Positions 9,898 through 23,218 of a stretch of 64,000 nt of DNA are shown here, one piece after another. The first letter of the stretch is position 1; the number at the start of each line of letters is the position of its first letter. Under the pieces are notes generated by a model, which ran no database searches, was not told the origin of the DNA, and worked only from the letters and a program-made list of their open reading frames with translations. The position numbers and the translations under genes are program-made. The DNA lies in assembly GCA_037013495.1 (NCBI GenBank), contig CM072807.1:30174802-30238801 (forward strand), given 5' to 3'. Source of the DNA: Hippophae tibetana. Lineage: Eukaryota > Streptophyta > Magnoliopsida > Rosales > Elaeagnaceae.

Positions 9898-12230
9898 TTC
9901 ATTAATGAAGGAGATAAATACCCACGATAAATTAGATTTATTTTCTACATTTTTTTCAAGTTTAAATTCACACAATCGCTCAAAAAGATAAATTGAGAGA
10001 ATTTGAAATTTCCATATGCATAAATAAAAGGAAAACGAAAAAACTAAAAATACAATTCCCGGGAAACAGAGCAAAACAAAGATGTTTTCAAAAATGGCTC
10101 TCATAGTAAATGTTAGAATACAATTCAATCCAAAAAGTTCAAAAAACCATATGAACGTATAATTTAAATGCAGCGGAAACAAATTAGATGGGAAACATAC
10201 CTCCTACCAGTGATAAAAATTATTTTATTTTCAAAACTTTCACTTTCAACATCGAGGCGGGTCAACACGACCCGGTTTTACCCTAACGGATACCCGGTCA
10301 TATCTTGCTATTCCGGGGACGGAATCCAGTGTTCTTTTTATAAAAATTCTCATAATTCGATTTCTGAGTGATTGACGGTCTCAATTTGAAGTAAAACATA
10401 ATTTTATATAAAAATTTCATTAATGAAGGAGATAAATACCCACGATAAATTAGATTTATTTTCTACATTTTTTTCAAGTTTAAATTCACACAATCGCTCA
10501 AAAAGATAAATTGAGAGAATTTGAAATTTTCAGATGCATAAATAAAAGGAAAACGAAAAAACTAAAAATACAATTCCCGGGAAACAGAGCAAAACAAAGA
10601 TGTTTTCAAAAATGGCTCTCATAGTAAATGTTAGAATACAATTCAATACAAAAAGTTCAAAAAACCATATGAACGTATAATTTAAATGCAGCGGAAACAA
10701 ATTAGATGGGAAACATACCTCCTGCCAGTGATCAAAATTATTTTATTTTCAAAACTTTCACTTTCAACATCGAGGCGGGTCAACACGACCCGGTTTTACC
10801 CTAACGGATAGCCGGTCATATCTTGCTATTCCGGGGACGGAATCCAACGTTCTTTTTATCAAAATTCACATAATTCGATTTCTGAGTGATTGACGGTCTC
10901 AATTTGAAGTAAAACATCGTTTTAAATAAATATTTCATTAATGAAGTAGATAAATACCCCAATAAATTAGATTTATTTTCTTCATTTTTTTCAAGTTTAA
11001 ATTCACAGAATCGCTCAAAAATATAAATTGAGACAATTTGCAATTTCCATATGCATAAAAAAAAGGAAAACGAAAAAACTAAAAATACAATTCCCGGGAA
11101 ACAGAGCAAAACAAAGATGTTTTCAAAAATGGCTCTCATAGTAAATGTTAGAATACAATTCAATCCAAAAAGTTCAAAAAACCATATGAACGTATAATTT
11201 AAATGCAGCGGAAACAAATTAGATGGGAAACATACCTCCTGCCAGTGATCAAAATTATTTTATTTTCAAAACTTTCACTTTCAACATCGAGGCGGGTCAA
11301 CACGACCCGGTTTTACCCTAACGGATAGCCGGTCATATCTTGCTATTGCGGGGACGGAATCCAACGTTCTTTTTATCAAAATTCAAATAATTCGATTTCT
11401 GAGTGATTGACGGTCTCAATTTGAAGTAAAACATCGTTTTAAATAAATATTTCATTAATGAAGTAGATAAATACCCCAATAAATTAGATTTATTTTCTTC
11501 ATTTTTTTCAAGTTTAAATTCACAGAATCGCTCAAAAATATAAATTGAGACAATTTGCAATTTCCATATGCATAAAAAAAAGGAAAACGAAAAAACTAAA
11601 AATACAATTCCCGGGAAACAGAGCAAAACAAAGATGTTTTCAAAAATGGCTCTCATAGTAAATGTTAGAATACAATTCAATCCAAAAAGTTCAAAAAACC
11701 ATATGAACGTATAATTTAAATGCAGCGGAAACAAACTAGATGGGAAACATACCTCCTGCTAGTGATAAAAATTATTTTATTTTCAAAACTTTCACTTTCA
11801 ACATCTAGGCGGGTCAACACGACCCGGTTTTACCCTAACGGATACCCGGTCATATCTTGCTATTCCGGGGACGGAATCCAGTGTTCTTTTTATAAAAATT
11901 CTCATAATTCGATTTCTGAGTGATTGACGGTCTCAATTTGAAGTAAAACATAATTTTAAATAAAAATTTCATTAATGAAGGAGATAAATACCCACGATAA
12001 ATTAGATTTATTCTCTACATTTTTTTCAAGTTTAAATTCACACAATCGCTCAAAAAGATAAATTGAGAGAATTTGAAATTTCCATATGCATAAATAAAAG
12101 GAAAACGAAAAAACTAAAAATACAATTCCCGGGAAACAGAGCAAAACAAAGATGTTTTCAAAAATGGCTCTCATAGTAAATGTTAGAATACAATTCAATC
12201 CAAAAAGTTCAAAAAACCATATGAACGTAT
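9898..12230 (+). repeat. Pentamer-spaced block, copy 2 (partial)
   Basis: Unit starts are at 10168, 10686, 11203 and 11720. This block mirrors 7311-9640 through the shared rare marks listed for copy 1. Several conversion-like patches differ: at about 11440 it reads TAAATAAATATTTC where copy 1 has TAAAAAAAATTTAATT. It stops matching around the unit at 12238, which has a private AAATTATATGGG start. Confidence 0.72.
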
Positions 12231-13907
12231 AATTTAAATGCAGCGGAAACAAATTATATGGGAAACATACCTCCTGCCAGTGATCAAAATTATTTTATTT
12301 TCAAAACTTTCACTTTCAACATCGAGGCGGGTCAACACGACCCGGTTTTACCCTAACGGATAGCCGGTCATATCTTGCTATTCCGGGGACGGAATCCAGT
12401 GTTCTTTTTATAAAAATTCTCATAATTCGATCTCTGAGTGATTGACCGTCTCAATTTGAAGTAAAACATAATTTTAAATAAAAATTTCATTAATGAAATA
12501 GATAAATACACACGATAAATTAGATTTATTTTCTTCATTTTTTTCAAGTATAAATTCAGAGAATCGCTCCAAAAGATAAATTGAGACAATTTGCAATTTC
12601 CACTTGCATAAAAAAAAGGAAAACGAAAAAACAAAAATACAGTTCCCGTGAAACAGAGCAAAACAGAGATTTTTTCAAAAATGGCTCTCATAGTAAATGT
12701 TAGAATACAATTCAATCCAAAAAGTTCAAAAAACCATATGAACGTATAATTTAAATGCAGCGGAAACAAATTAGATGGGAAACATACCTCCTGCCAGTGA
12801 TCAAAATTATTTTATTTTCAAAACTTTCACTTTCAACATCGAGGCGGGTCAACACGACCCGGTTTTACCCTAACGGATAGCCGGTCATATCTTGCTATTC
12901 CGGGGACGGAATCCAACGTTCTTTTTATCAAAATTCACATAATTCTATTTCTGAGTGATTGACGGTCTCAATTTGAAGTAAAACATCGTTTTAAATAAAT
13001 ATTTCATTAATGAAGTAGATAAATACCCCAATAAATTAGATTTATTTTCTTCATTTTTTTCAAGTTTAAATTCACAGAATCGCTCAAAAATATAAATTGA
13101 GACAATTTGCAATTTCCATATGCATAAAAAAAAGGAAAACGAAAAAACTAAAAATACAATTCCCGGGAAACAGAGCAAAACAAAGATGTTTTCAAAAATG
13201 GCTCTCATAGTAAATGTTAGAATACAATTCAATCCAAAAAGTTCAAAAAACCATATGAACGTATAATTTAAATGCAGCGGAAACAAACTAGATGGGAAAC
13301 ATACCTCCTGCCAGTTATCAAAATTATTTTATTTTCAAAACTTTCCCTTTCAACATCTAGGCGGGTCAACACGACCCGGTTTTACCCTAACGGATACCCG
13401 GTCATATCTTGCTATTCCGGGGACGGAATCCAGTGTTCTTTTTATAAAAATTCTCATAATTCGATTTCTGAGTGATTGACGGTCTCAATTTGAAGTAAAA
13501 CATAATTTTAAATAAAAATTTCATTAATGAAGGAGATAAATACCCACGATAAATTAGATTTATTTTCTACATTTTTTTCAAGTTTAAATTCACACAATCG
13601 CTCAAAAAGATAAATTGAGAGAATTTGAAATTTCCATATGCATAAATAAAAGGAAAACGAAAAAACTAAAAATACAATTCCCGGGAAACAGAGCAAAACA
13701 AAGATGTTTTCAAAAATGGCTCTCATAGTAAATGTTAGAATACAATTCAATCCAAAAAGTTCAAAAAACCATATGAACGTATAATTTAAATGCAGCGGAA
13801 ACAAATTAGATGGGAAACATACCTCCTGCCAGTGATAAAAATTATTTTATTTTCAAAACTTTCACTTTCAACATCGAGGCGGGTCAACACGACCCGGTTT
13901 TACCCTA
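12231..13907 (+). repeat. Mixed B-type monomers with a hybrid unit
   Basis: Unit starts are at 12238, 12755, 13272 and 13790. The body of the unit at 12238 has the A-associated version (CCACTTGCATAA, CCCGTGAAACAG, GAGATTTTTTC), but its tail reads CTCATAGTAAATG and AAAAAGTTC, the B-associated version. The switch falls between about 12665 and 12725. The unit at 13272 shares AAACAAACTAG, CCAGTTATC and CATCTAGG with the unit at 9132, eight monomers away. Confidence 0.8.
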
Positions 13908-16496
13908 ACGGATACCCGGTCATATCTTGCTATTCCGGGGACGGAATCCAGTGTTCTTTTTATAAAAATTCTCATAATTCGATTTCTGAGTGATTGACGG
14001 TCTCAATTTGAAGTAAAACATAATTTTATATAAAAATTTCATTAATGAAGGAGATAAATACCCCAATAAATTAGATTTATTTTCTTCATTTTTTTCAAGT
14101 TTAAATTCACAGAATCGCTCAAAAATATAAATTGAGACAATTTGCAATTTCCATATGCATAAAAAAAAGGAAAACGAAAAAACTAAAAATACAATTCCCG
14201 GGAAACAGAGCAAAACAAAGATGTTTTCAAAAATGGCTCTCATAGTAAATGTTAGAATACAATTCAATCCAAAAAGTTCAAAAAACCATATGAACGTATA
14301 ATTTAAATGCAGCGGAAACAAATTAGATGGGAAACATACCTCCTGCCAGTGATCAAAATTATTTTATTTTCAAAACTTTCACTTTCAACATCTAGGCGGG
14401 TCAACACGACCCGGTTTTACCCTAACGGATACCCGGTCATATCTTGCTATTCCGGGGACGGAATCTAGTGTTCTTTTTATAAAAATTCTCATAATTCGAT
14501 TTCTGAGTGATTGACGGTCTCAATTTGAAGTAAAACATAATTTTAAATAAAAATTTCATTAATGAAGGAGATAAATACCCACGATAAATTAGATTTATTT
14601 TCTAAATTTTTTTCAAGTTTAAATTCACACAATCGCTCAAAAAGATAAATTGAGAGAATTTGAAATTTTCATATGCATAAATAAAAGGAAAACGAAAAAA
14701 CTAAAAATACAATTCCCCGGAAACAGAGCAAAACAAAGATGTTTTCAAAAATGGCTCTCATAGTAAATGTTAGAATACAATTCAATCCAAAAAGTTCAAA
14801 AAACCATATGAACGTATAATTTAAATGCAGCGGAAACAAATTAGATAGGAAACATACCTCCTGCCAGTGACCAAAATTATTTTATTTTCAAAACTTTCAC
14901 TTTCAACATCGAGGCGGGTCAACACGACCCGGTTTTACCCTAACGGATAGCCGGTCATATCTTGCTATTCCGGGGACGAAATCCAGTGTTCTTTTTATAA
15001 AAATTCTCATAATTCGATCTCTGAGTGATTGACGGTCTCAATTTGAAGTAAAACATAATTTTAAATAAAAATTTCATTAATGAAATAGATAAATACACAC
15101 GATAAATTAGATTTATTTTCTTCATTTTTTTCAAGTATAAATTCAGAGAATCGCTCCAAAAGATAAATTGAGACAATTTGCAATTTCCACTTGCATAAAA
15201 AAAAGGAAAACGAAAAAACAAAAATACAATTCCCGTGAAACAGAGCAAAACAGAGATTTTTTCAAAAATGGCTCTCCTAGTGAATGTTAGAATACAATTC
15301 AATCCAAAAACGTTCAAAAAACCATATGAATGTATAATTTAAATGCAGCGGAAACAAAATGGATGGGATACATACCTCCTACCATTGATCAAAATTATTT
15401 TATTTTTCAAAAATTTCACTTTCAACATCGAGGCGGGTCAACCCGAGCCGGTTTGACCCTAACGGATACCCGGTCATATCTTGCTATTCTCGGGACGGAA
15501 TCCAACGTTCTTTTTATCAAAATTCACATAATTCGATTTCTGAGTGATTGACGGTCTCAATTTGAAGTAAAACATCATTTTAAATAAATATTTCAATAAT
15601 GAAGCAGATAAATACACACGATAAATTAGATTTATTTTCTTTATTTTTTTCAAGTTTAAATTCACAGAATCGCTCAAAAAGATAAGTTGAGACAATTTGC
15701 AATTTCCATATGCATAAAAAAAAGGAAAACGAAAAAACTAAAAATACAATTCCCGGGAAACAGAGCAAAACAAAGATGTTTTCAAAAATGGCTCTCATAG
15801 TAAATGTTAGAATACAATTCAATCCAAAAAGTTCAAAAAACCATATGAACGTATAATTTAAATGCAGCGGAAACAAATTAGATGGGAAACATACCTCCTG
15901 CCAGTGATCAAAATTATTTTATTTTCAAAACTTTCACTTTCAACATCGAGGCGGGTCAACACGACCCGGTTTTACCCTGACGGATACCCTGTCATATCTT
16001 GCTATTCTCGGGACGGAATCCAACGTTCTTTTTATCAAAATTCACATAATTCGATTTCTGAGTGATTGACGGTCTCAATTTGAAGTAAAACATCGTTTTA
16101 AATAAATATTTCATTAATGAAGGAGATAAATACCCCAATAAATTAGATTTATTTTCTTCATTTTTTTCAAGTTTAAATTCACAGAATCGTTCAAAAATAT
16201 AAATTGAGACAATTTGCAATTTCCATATGCATAAAAAAAAGGAAAACGAAAAAACTAAAAATACAATTCCCGGGAAACAGAGCAAAACAAAGATGTTTTC
16301 AAAAATGGCTATCATACTAATTGTTAGAATACAATTCAATCCAAAAAGTTCAAAAAACCATATGAACGTATAATTTAAATGCAGCGGAAACAAATTAGAT
16401 GGGAAACATACCTCCTGCCAGTGATCAAAATTATTTTATTTTCAAAACTTTCACTTTCAACATCGAGGCGGGTCAACACGACCCGGTTTTACCCTG
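13908..16496 (+). repeat. Pentamer HOR copy 1 (2589 bp)
   Basis: Unit starts are at 14307, 14825, 15343, 15862 and 16379. Every private mark recurs 2589 bp later. Examples are TCTAAATTTTTTTC and the ATTCCCCGG variant (14600-14720), GATAGGAAAC with AGTGACCAAAATT after 14825, GAATGTATAA before 15343, TTCAATAATGAAGC near 15592, AAGATAAGTTGAG near 15680, and GGCTATCATACTAATTG near 16305. One A-type monomer (15343) sits among four B-type monomers. The left boundary is set where A at 13907 is replaced by G at the equivalent 16496 and 19085. Confidence 0.92.
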
Positions 16497-19085
16497 ACGG
16501 ATACCCGGTCATATCTTGCTATTCCGGGGACGGAATCCAGTGTTCTTTTTATAAAAATTCTCATAATTCGATTTCTGAGTGATTGACGGTCTCAATTTGA
16601 AGTAAAACATAATTTTATATAAAAATTTCATTAATGAAGGAGATAAATACCCCAATAAATTAGATTTATTTTCTTCATTTTTTTCAAGTTTAAATTCACA
16701 GAATCGCTCAAAAATATAAATTGAGACAATTTGCAATTTCCATATGCATAAAAAAAAGGAAAACGAAAAAACTAAAAATACAATTCCCGGGAAACAGAGC
16801 AAAACAAAGATGTTTTCAAAAATGGCTCTCATAGTAAATGTTAGAATACAATTCAATCCAAAAAGTTCAAAAAACCATATGAACGTATAATTTAAATGCA
16901 GCGGAAACAAATTAGATGGGAAACATACCTCCTGCCAGTGATCAAAATTATTTTATTTTCAAAACTTTCACTTTCAACATCTAGGCGGGTCAACACGACC
17001 CGGTTTTACCCTAACGGATACCCGGTCATATCTTGCTATTCCGGGGACGGAATCTAGTGTTCTTTTTATAAAAATTCTCATAATTCGATTTCTGAGTGAT
17101 TGACGGTCTCAATTTGAAGTAAAACATAATTTTAAATAAAAATTTCATTAATGAAGGAGATAAATACCCACGATAAATTAGATTTATTTTCTAAATTTTT
17201 TTCAAGTTTAAATTCACACAATCGCTCAAAAAGATAAATTGAGAGAATTTGAAATTTTCATATGCATAAATAAAAGGAAAACGAAAAAACTAAAAATACA
17301 ATTCCCCGGAAACAGAGCAAAACAAAGATGTTTTCAAAAATGGCTCTCATAGTAAATGTTAGAATACAATTCAATCCAAAAAGTTCAAAAAACCATATGA
17401 ACGTATAATTTAAATGCAGCGGAAACAAATTAGATAGGAAACATACCTCCTGCCAGTGACCAAAATTATTTTATTTTCAAAACTTTCACTTTCAACATCG
17501 AGGCGGGTCAACACGACCCGGTTTTACCCTAACGGATAGCCGGTCATATCTTGCTATTCCGGGGACGAAATCCAGTGTTCTTTTTATAAAAATTCTCATA
17601 ATTCGATCTCTGAGTGATTGACGGTCTCAATTTGAAGTAAAACATAATTTTAAATAAAAATTTCATTAATGAAATAGATAAATACACACGATAAATTAGA
17701 TTTATTTTCTTCATTTTTTTCAAGTATAAATTCAGAGAATCGCTCCAAAAGATAAATTGAGACAATTTGCAATTTCCACTTGCATAAAAAAAAGGAAAAC
17801 GAAAAAACAAAAATACAATTCCCGTGAAACAGAGCAAAACAGAGATTTTTTCAAAAATGGCTCTCCTAGTGAATGTTAGAATACAATTCAATCCAAAAAC
17901 GTTCAAAAAACCATATGAATGTATAATTTAAATGCAGCGGAAACAAAATGGATGGGATACATACCTCCTACCATTGATCAAAATTATTTTATTTTTCAAA
18001 AATTTCACTTTCAACATCGAGGCGGGTCAACCCGAGCCGGTTTGACCCTAACGGATACCCGGTCATATCTTGCTATTCTCGGGACGGAATCCAACGTTCT
18101 TTTTATCAAAATTCACATAATTCGATTTCTGAGTGATTGACGGTCTCAATTTGAAGTAAAACATCATTTTAAATAAATATTTCAATAATGAAGCAGATAA
18201 ATACACACGATAAATTAGATTTATTTTCTTTATTTTTTTCAAGTTTAAATTCACAGAATCGCTCAAAAAGATAAGTTGAGACAATTTGCAATTTCCATAT
18301 GCATAAAAAAAAGGAAAACGAAAAAACTAAAAATACAATTCCCGGGAAAAAGAGCAAAACAAAGATGTTTTCAAAAATGGCTCTCATAGTAAATGTTAGA
18401 ATACAATTCAATCCAAAAAGTTCAAAAAACCATATGAACGTATAATTTAAATGCAGCGGAAACAAATTAGATGGGAAACATACCTCCTGCCAGTGATCAA
18501 AATTATTTTATTTTCAAAACTTTCACTTTCAACATCGAGGCGGGTCAACACGACCCGGTTTTACCCTGACGGATACCCTGTCATATCTTGCTATTCTCGG
18601 GACGGAATCCAACGTTCTTTTTATCAAAATTCACATAATTCGATTTCTGAGTGATTGACGGTCTCAATTTGAAGTAAAACATCGTTTTAAATAAATATTT
18701 CATTAATGAAGGAGATAAATACCCCAATAAATTAGATTTATTTTCTTCATTTTTTTCAAGTTTAAATTCACAGAATCGTTCAAAAATATAAATTGAGACA
18801 ATTTGCAATTTCCATATGCATAAAAAAAAGGAAAACGAAAAAACTAAAAATACAATTCCCGGGAAACAGAGCAAAACAAAGATGTTTTCAAAAATGGCTA
18901 TCATACTAATTGTTAGAATACAATTCAATCCAAAAAGTTCAAAAAACCATATGAACGTATAATTTAAATGCAGCGGAAACAAATTAGATGGGAAACATAC
19001 CTCCTGCCAGTGATCAAAATTATTTTATTTTCAAAACTTTCACTTTCAACATCGAGGCGGGTCAACACGACCCGGTTTTACCCTG
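16497..19085 (+). repeat. Pentamer HOR copy 2 (2589 bp)
   Basis: Unit starts are at 16896, 17414, 17932, 18451 and 18968, each exactly 2589 bp after its partner in copy 1. The only substitution I noticed is in the block GGGAAACAGAGC (about 15769), which reads GGGAAAAAGAGC here (about 18358). A third copy starts at 19086 but keeps the register for only about 120-140 bp before jumping. This is one of the youngest duplications in the window. Confidence 0.92.
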
Positions 19086-19229
19086 ACGGATACCCGGTCA
19101 TATCTTGCTATTCCGGGGACGGAATCCAGTGTTCTTTTTATAAAAATTCTCGTAATTCGATTTCTGAGTGATTGACGGTCTCAATTTGAAGTAAAACATA
19201 ATTTTAAATAAAAATTTCATTAATGAAGG

Positions 19230-20272
19230 AGATAAATACACACGATAAATTAGATTTATTTTCTTTATTTTTTTCAAGTTTAAATTCACAGAATCGCTCA
19301 AAAAGATAAGTTGAGACAATTTGCAATTTCCATATGCATAAAAAAAAGGAAAACGAAAAAACTAAAAATACAATTCCCGGGAAACAGAGCAAAACAAAGA
19401 TGTTTTCAAAAATGGCTCTCATAGTAAATGTTAGAATACAATTCAATCCAAAAAGTTCAAAAAACCATATGAACGTATAATTTAAATGCAGCGGAAACAA
19501 ATTAGATGGGAAACATACCTCCTGCCAGTGATCAAAATTATTTTATTTTCAAAACTTTCACTTTCAACATCGAGGCGGGTCAACACGACCCGGTTTTACC
19601 CTGACGGATACCCTGTCATATCTTGCTATTCTCGGGACGGAATCCAACGTTCTTTTTATCAAAATTCACATAATTCGATTTCTGAGTGATTGACGGTCTC
19701 AATTTGAAGTAAAACATCGTTTTAAATAAATATTTCATTAATGAAGGAGATAAATACCCCAATAAATTAGATTTATTTTCTTCATTTTTTTCAAGTTTAA
19801 ATTCACAGAATCGTTCAAAAATATAAATTGAGACAATTTGCAATTTCCATATGCATAAAAAAAAGGAAAACGAAAAAACTAAAAATACAATTCCCGGGAA
19901 ACAGAGCAAAACAAAGATGTTTTCAAAAATGGCTATCATACTAATTGTTAGAATACAATTCAATCCAAAAAGTTCAAAAAACCATATGAACGTATAATTT
20001 AAATGCAGCGGAAACAAATTAGATGGGAAACATACCTCCTGCCAGTGATCAAAATTATTTTATTTTCAAAACTTTCACTTTCAACATCGAGGCGGGTCAA
20101 CATGACCCGGTTTTACCCTGACGGATACCCGGTCATATCTTGCTATTCCGGGGACGGAATCCAGTGTTCTTTTTATAAAAATTCTCATAATTCGATTTCT
20201 GAGTGATTGACGGTCTCAATTTGAAGTAAAACATAATTTTAAATAAAAATTTCATTAATGAAGGAGATAAAT
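19230..20272 (+). repeat. Dimer duplication (1035-bp offset) appended to the pentamer
   Basis: Unit starts are at 19486 and 20003. From AGATAAATACACACG at 19230 the sequence follows 18195 onward at an offset of 1035 bp, repeating the AAGATAAGTTGAG and GGCTATCATACTAATTG marks. Visible differences are few: ACATGACCC near 20102 for ACACGACCC, CTCATAATTCG near 20187 against CTCGTAATTCG near 19152, and loss of the AAAAAGAGC change of 18358. The last suggests that this copy, or its template, predates that mutation. The match ends near 20272. Confidence 0.85.
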
Positions 20273-22700
20273 ACCCACGATAAATTAGATTTATTTTCTA
20301 CATTTTTTTCAAGTTTAAATTCACACAATCGCTCAAAAAGATAAATTGAGAGAATTTGAAATTTTCATATGCATAAATAAAAGGAAAACGAAAAAACTAA
20401 AAATACAATTCCCGGGAAACAGAGCAAAACAAAGATGTTTTCAAAAATGGCTCTCATAGTAAATGTTAGAATACAATTCAATCCAAAAAGTTCAAAAAAC
20501 CATATGAACGTATAATTTAAATGCAGCGGAAACAAATTAGATGGGAAACATACCTCCTGCCAGTGATAAAAATTATTTTATTTTCAAAACTTTCACTTTC
20601 AACATCGAGGCGGGTCAACACGACCCGGTTTTACCCTAACGGATAGCCGGTCATATCTTGCTATTCCGGGGACGGAATCCAGTGTTCTTTTTATAAACAT
20701 TCTCATAATTCGATTTCTGAGTGATTGACGGTCTCAATTTGAAGTAAAACATAAATTTAAATAAAAATTTCATTAATGAAGGAGATAAATACCCACGATA
20801 AATTAGATTTATTTTCTTCATTTTTTTCAAGTATAAATTCAGAGAATCGCTCCAAAAGATAAATTGAGACAATTTGCAATTTCCACTTGCATAAAAAAAA
20901 GGAAAACGAAAAAACAAAAATACAATTCCCGTGAAACAGAGCAAAACAGAGATTTTTTTCAAAAATGGCTCTCCTAGTGAATGTTAGAATACAATTCAAT
21001 CCAAAAACGTTCAAAAAACAATATGAACGTATAATTTAAATGCAGCGGAAACAAAATGGATGGGATACATACCTCCTACCATTGATCAAAATTATTTTAT
21101 TTTTCAAAAATTTCACTTTCAACATCGAGGCGGGTCAACCCGAGCCGGTTTGACCCTAACGGATACCCGGTCCTATCTTGCTATTCTCGGGACGGAATCC
21201 AACGTTCTTTTTATCAAAATTCACATAATTCGATTTCTGAGTGATTGACGGTCTCAATTTGAAGTAAAACATCGTTTTAAATAAATATTTCATTAATGAA
21301 GTAGATAAATACCCCAATAAATTAGATTTATTTTCTTCATTTTTTTCAAGTTTAAATTCACAGAATCGCTCAAAAATATAAATTGAGACAATTTGCAATT
21401 TCCATATGCATAAAAAAAAGGAAAACTAAAAATACAATTCCCGGGAAACAGAGCAAAACAAAGATGTTTTCAAAAATGGCTCTCATAGTAAATGTTAGAA
21501 TACAATTCAATCCAAAAAGTTCAAAAAACCATATGAACGTATAATTTAAATGCAGCGGAAACAAATTAGTTGGGAAACATACCACCTGCCAGTGATCAAA
21601 ATTATTTTATTTTCAAAACTTTCACTTTCAACATCGAGGCGGGTCAACACGACCCTGTTTTACCCTAACGGATACCCGGTCATATCTTGCTATTCCGGGG
21701 ACGGAATCCAGTGTTCTTTTTATAAAAATTCTCATAATTCGATTTCTGAGTGATTGATGGTCTCAATTTGAAGTAAAACATAATTTTAAATAAAAATTTC
21801 ATTAATGAAGGAGATAAATACCCACGATAAATTAGATTTATTTTCTACATTTTTTTCAAGTTTAAATTCACACAATCGCTCAAAAAGATAAATTGAGAGA
21901 ATTTGAAATTTTCATATGCATAAATAAAAGGAAAACGAAAAAACTAAAAATACAATTCCCGGGAAACAGAGCAAAACAAAGATGTTTTCAAATATGGCTC
22001 TCATAGTAAATGTTAGAATACAATTCAATCCAAAAAGTTCAAAAAACCATATGAACGTATAATTTAAATGCAGCGGAAACAAATTAGATGGGAAACATAC
22101 CTCCTGCCAGTGATCAAAATTATTTTATTTTCAAAACTTTCACTTTCAACATCGAGGCGGGTCAACACGACCCGGTTTTACCCTAACGGATAGCCGGTCA
22201 TATCTTGCTATTCCGGGGACGGAATCCATTGTTCTTTTTATAAAAATTCTCATAATTCGATCTCTGAGTGATTGACGGTCTCAATTTGAAGTAAAACATA
22301 ATTTTAAATAAAAATTTCATTAATGAAATAGATAAATACACACGATAAATTAGATTTATTTTCTACATTTTTTTCAAGTATAAATTCAGAGAATCGCTCC
22401 AAAAGATAAATTGAGACAATTTGCAATTTCCACTTGCATAAAAAAAAGGAAAACGAAAAAACAAAAATACAATTCCCATGAAATAGAGCAAAACAGAGAT
22501 TTTTTCAAAAATGGCTCTCCTAGTGAATGTTAGAATACAATTCAATCCAAAAACGTTCAAAAAACCATATGAATGTATAATTTAAATGCAGCGGAAACAA
22601 AATGGATGGGATACATACCTCCTACCATTGATCAAAATTATTTTATTTTTCAAAACTTTCACTTTCAACATCGAGGCGGGTCAACAAGACCCGGTTTTAC
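20273..22700 (+). repeat. Mosaic monomers, including a unit with an 8-bp deletion
   Basis: Unit starts are at 20521, 21040, 21550, 22068 and 22586. The unit at 20521 is a hybrid: a B-type front, then a GTATAAATTCAGAG body, with GATTTTTTTC one T longer than usual near 20957. The A-type unit at 21040 has the 510-bp spacing because GGAAAACGAAAAAACTAAAA has become GGAAAACTAAAA near 21421-21432. That is a loss of eight bases flanked by short AAAAC repeats. Units 21550 and 22068 share rare marks (CAAATATGGC, CCATTGTTC, GATCTCTGAG) with units 23623 and 24141, four monomers downstream. Confidence 0.82.
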
Positions 22701-23218
22701 CCAAACGGATACCCGGTCATATCTTGCTATTCCGGGGAAGGAATCCAGTGTTCTTTTTATAAAAATTCTCATAATTCGATTTCTGAGTGATTGACGGTCT
22801 CAATTTGAAGTAAAACATAATTTTAAATAAAAATTTCATTAATGAAGGAGATAAATACCCACGATAAATTAGATTTAATTTCTACTTTTTTTTCAAGTTT
22901 AAATTCACACAATCGCTCAAAAAGATAAATTTAGAGAATTTGAAATTTTCATATGCATAAATAAAAGGAAAACGAAAAAACTAAAAATACAATTCCCGGG
23001 AAACAGAGCAAAACAAAGATGTTTTCAAAAATGGCTCTCATAGTAAATGTTAGAATACAATTCAATCCAAAAAGTTCAAAAACCCATATGAACGTATAAT
23101 TTAAATGCAGCGGAAACAAATTAGATGGGAAACATACCTCCTGCCAGTGATAAAAATTATTTTATTTTCAAAACTTTCACTTTCAACATCGAGGCGGGTC
23201 AACACGACCCGGTTTTAC
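22701..23218 (+). repeat. Single-monomer doublet, copy 1 (518 bp)
   Basis: This stretch and the one immediately after it share marks rare elsewhere: CCCAAACGGATACCC, GGGGAAGGAATCC, GATTTAATTTCTAC with a T8 run, and AGATAAATTTAGAG. Adjacent units in this array usually belong to different types, so this pair records amplification or conversion at the level of one monomer. It differs from copy 2 at AACCCATATG (near 23091) and in the first few bases after the anchor. Confidence 0.82.
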
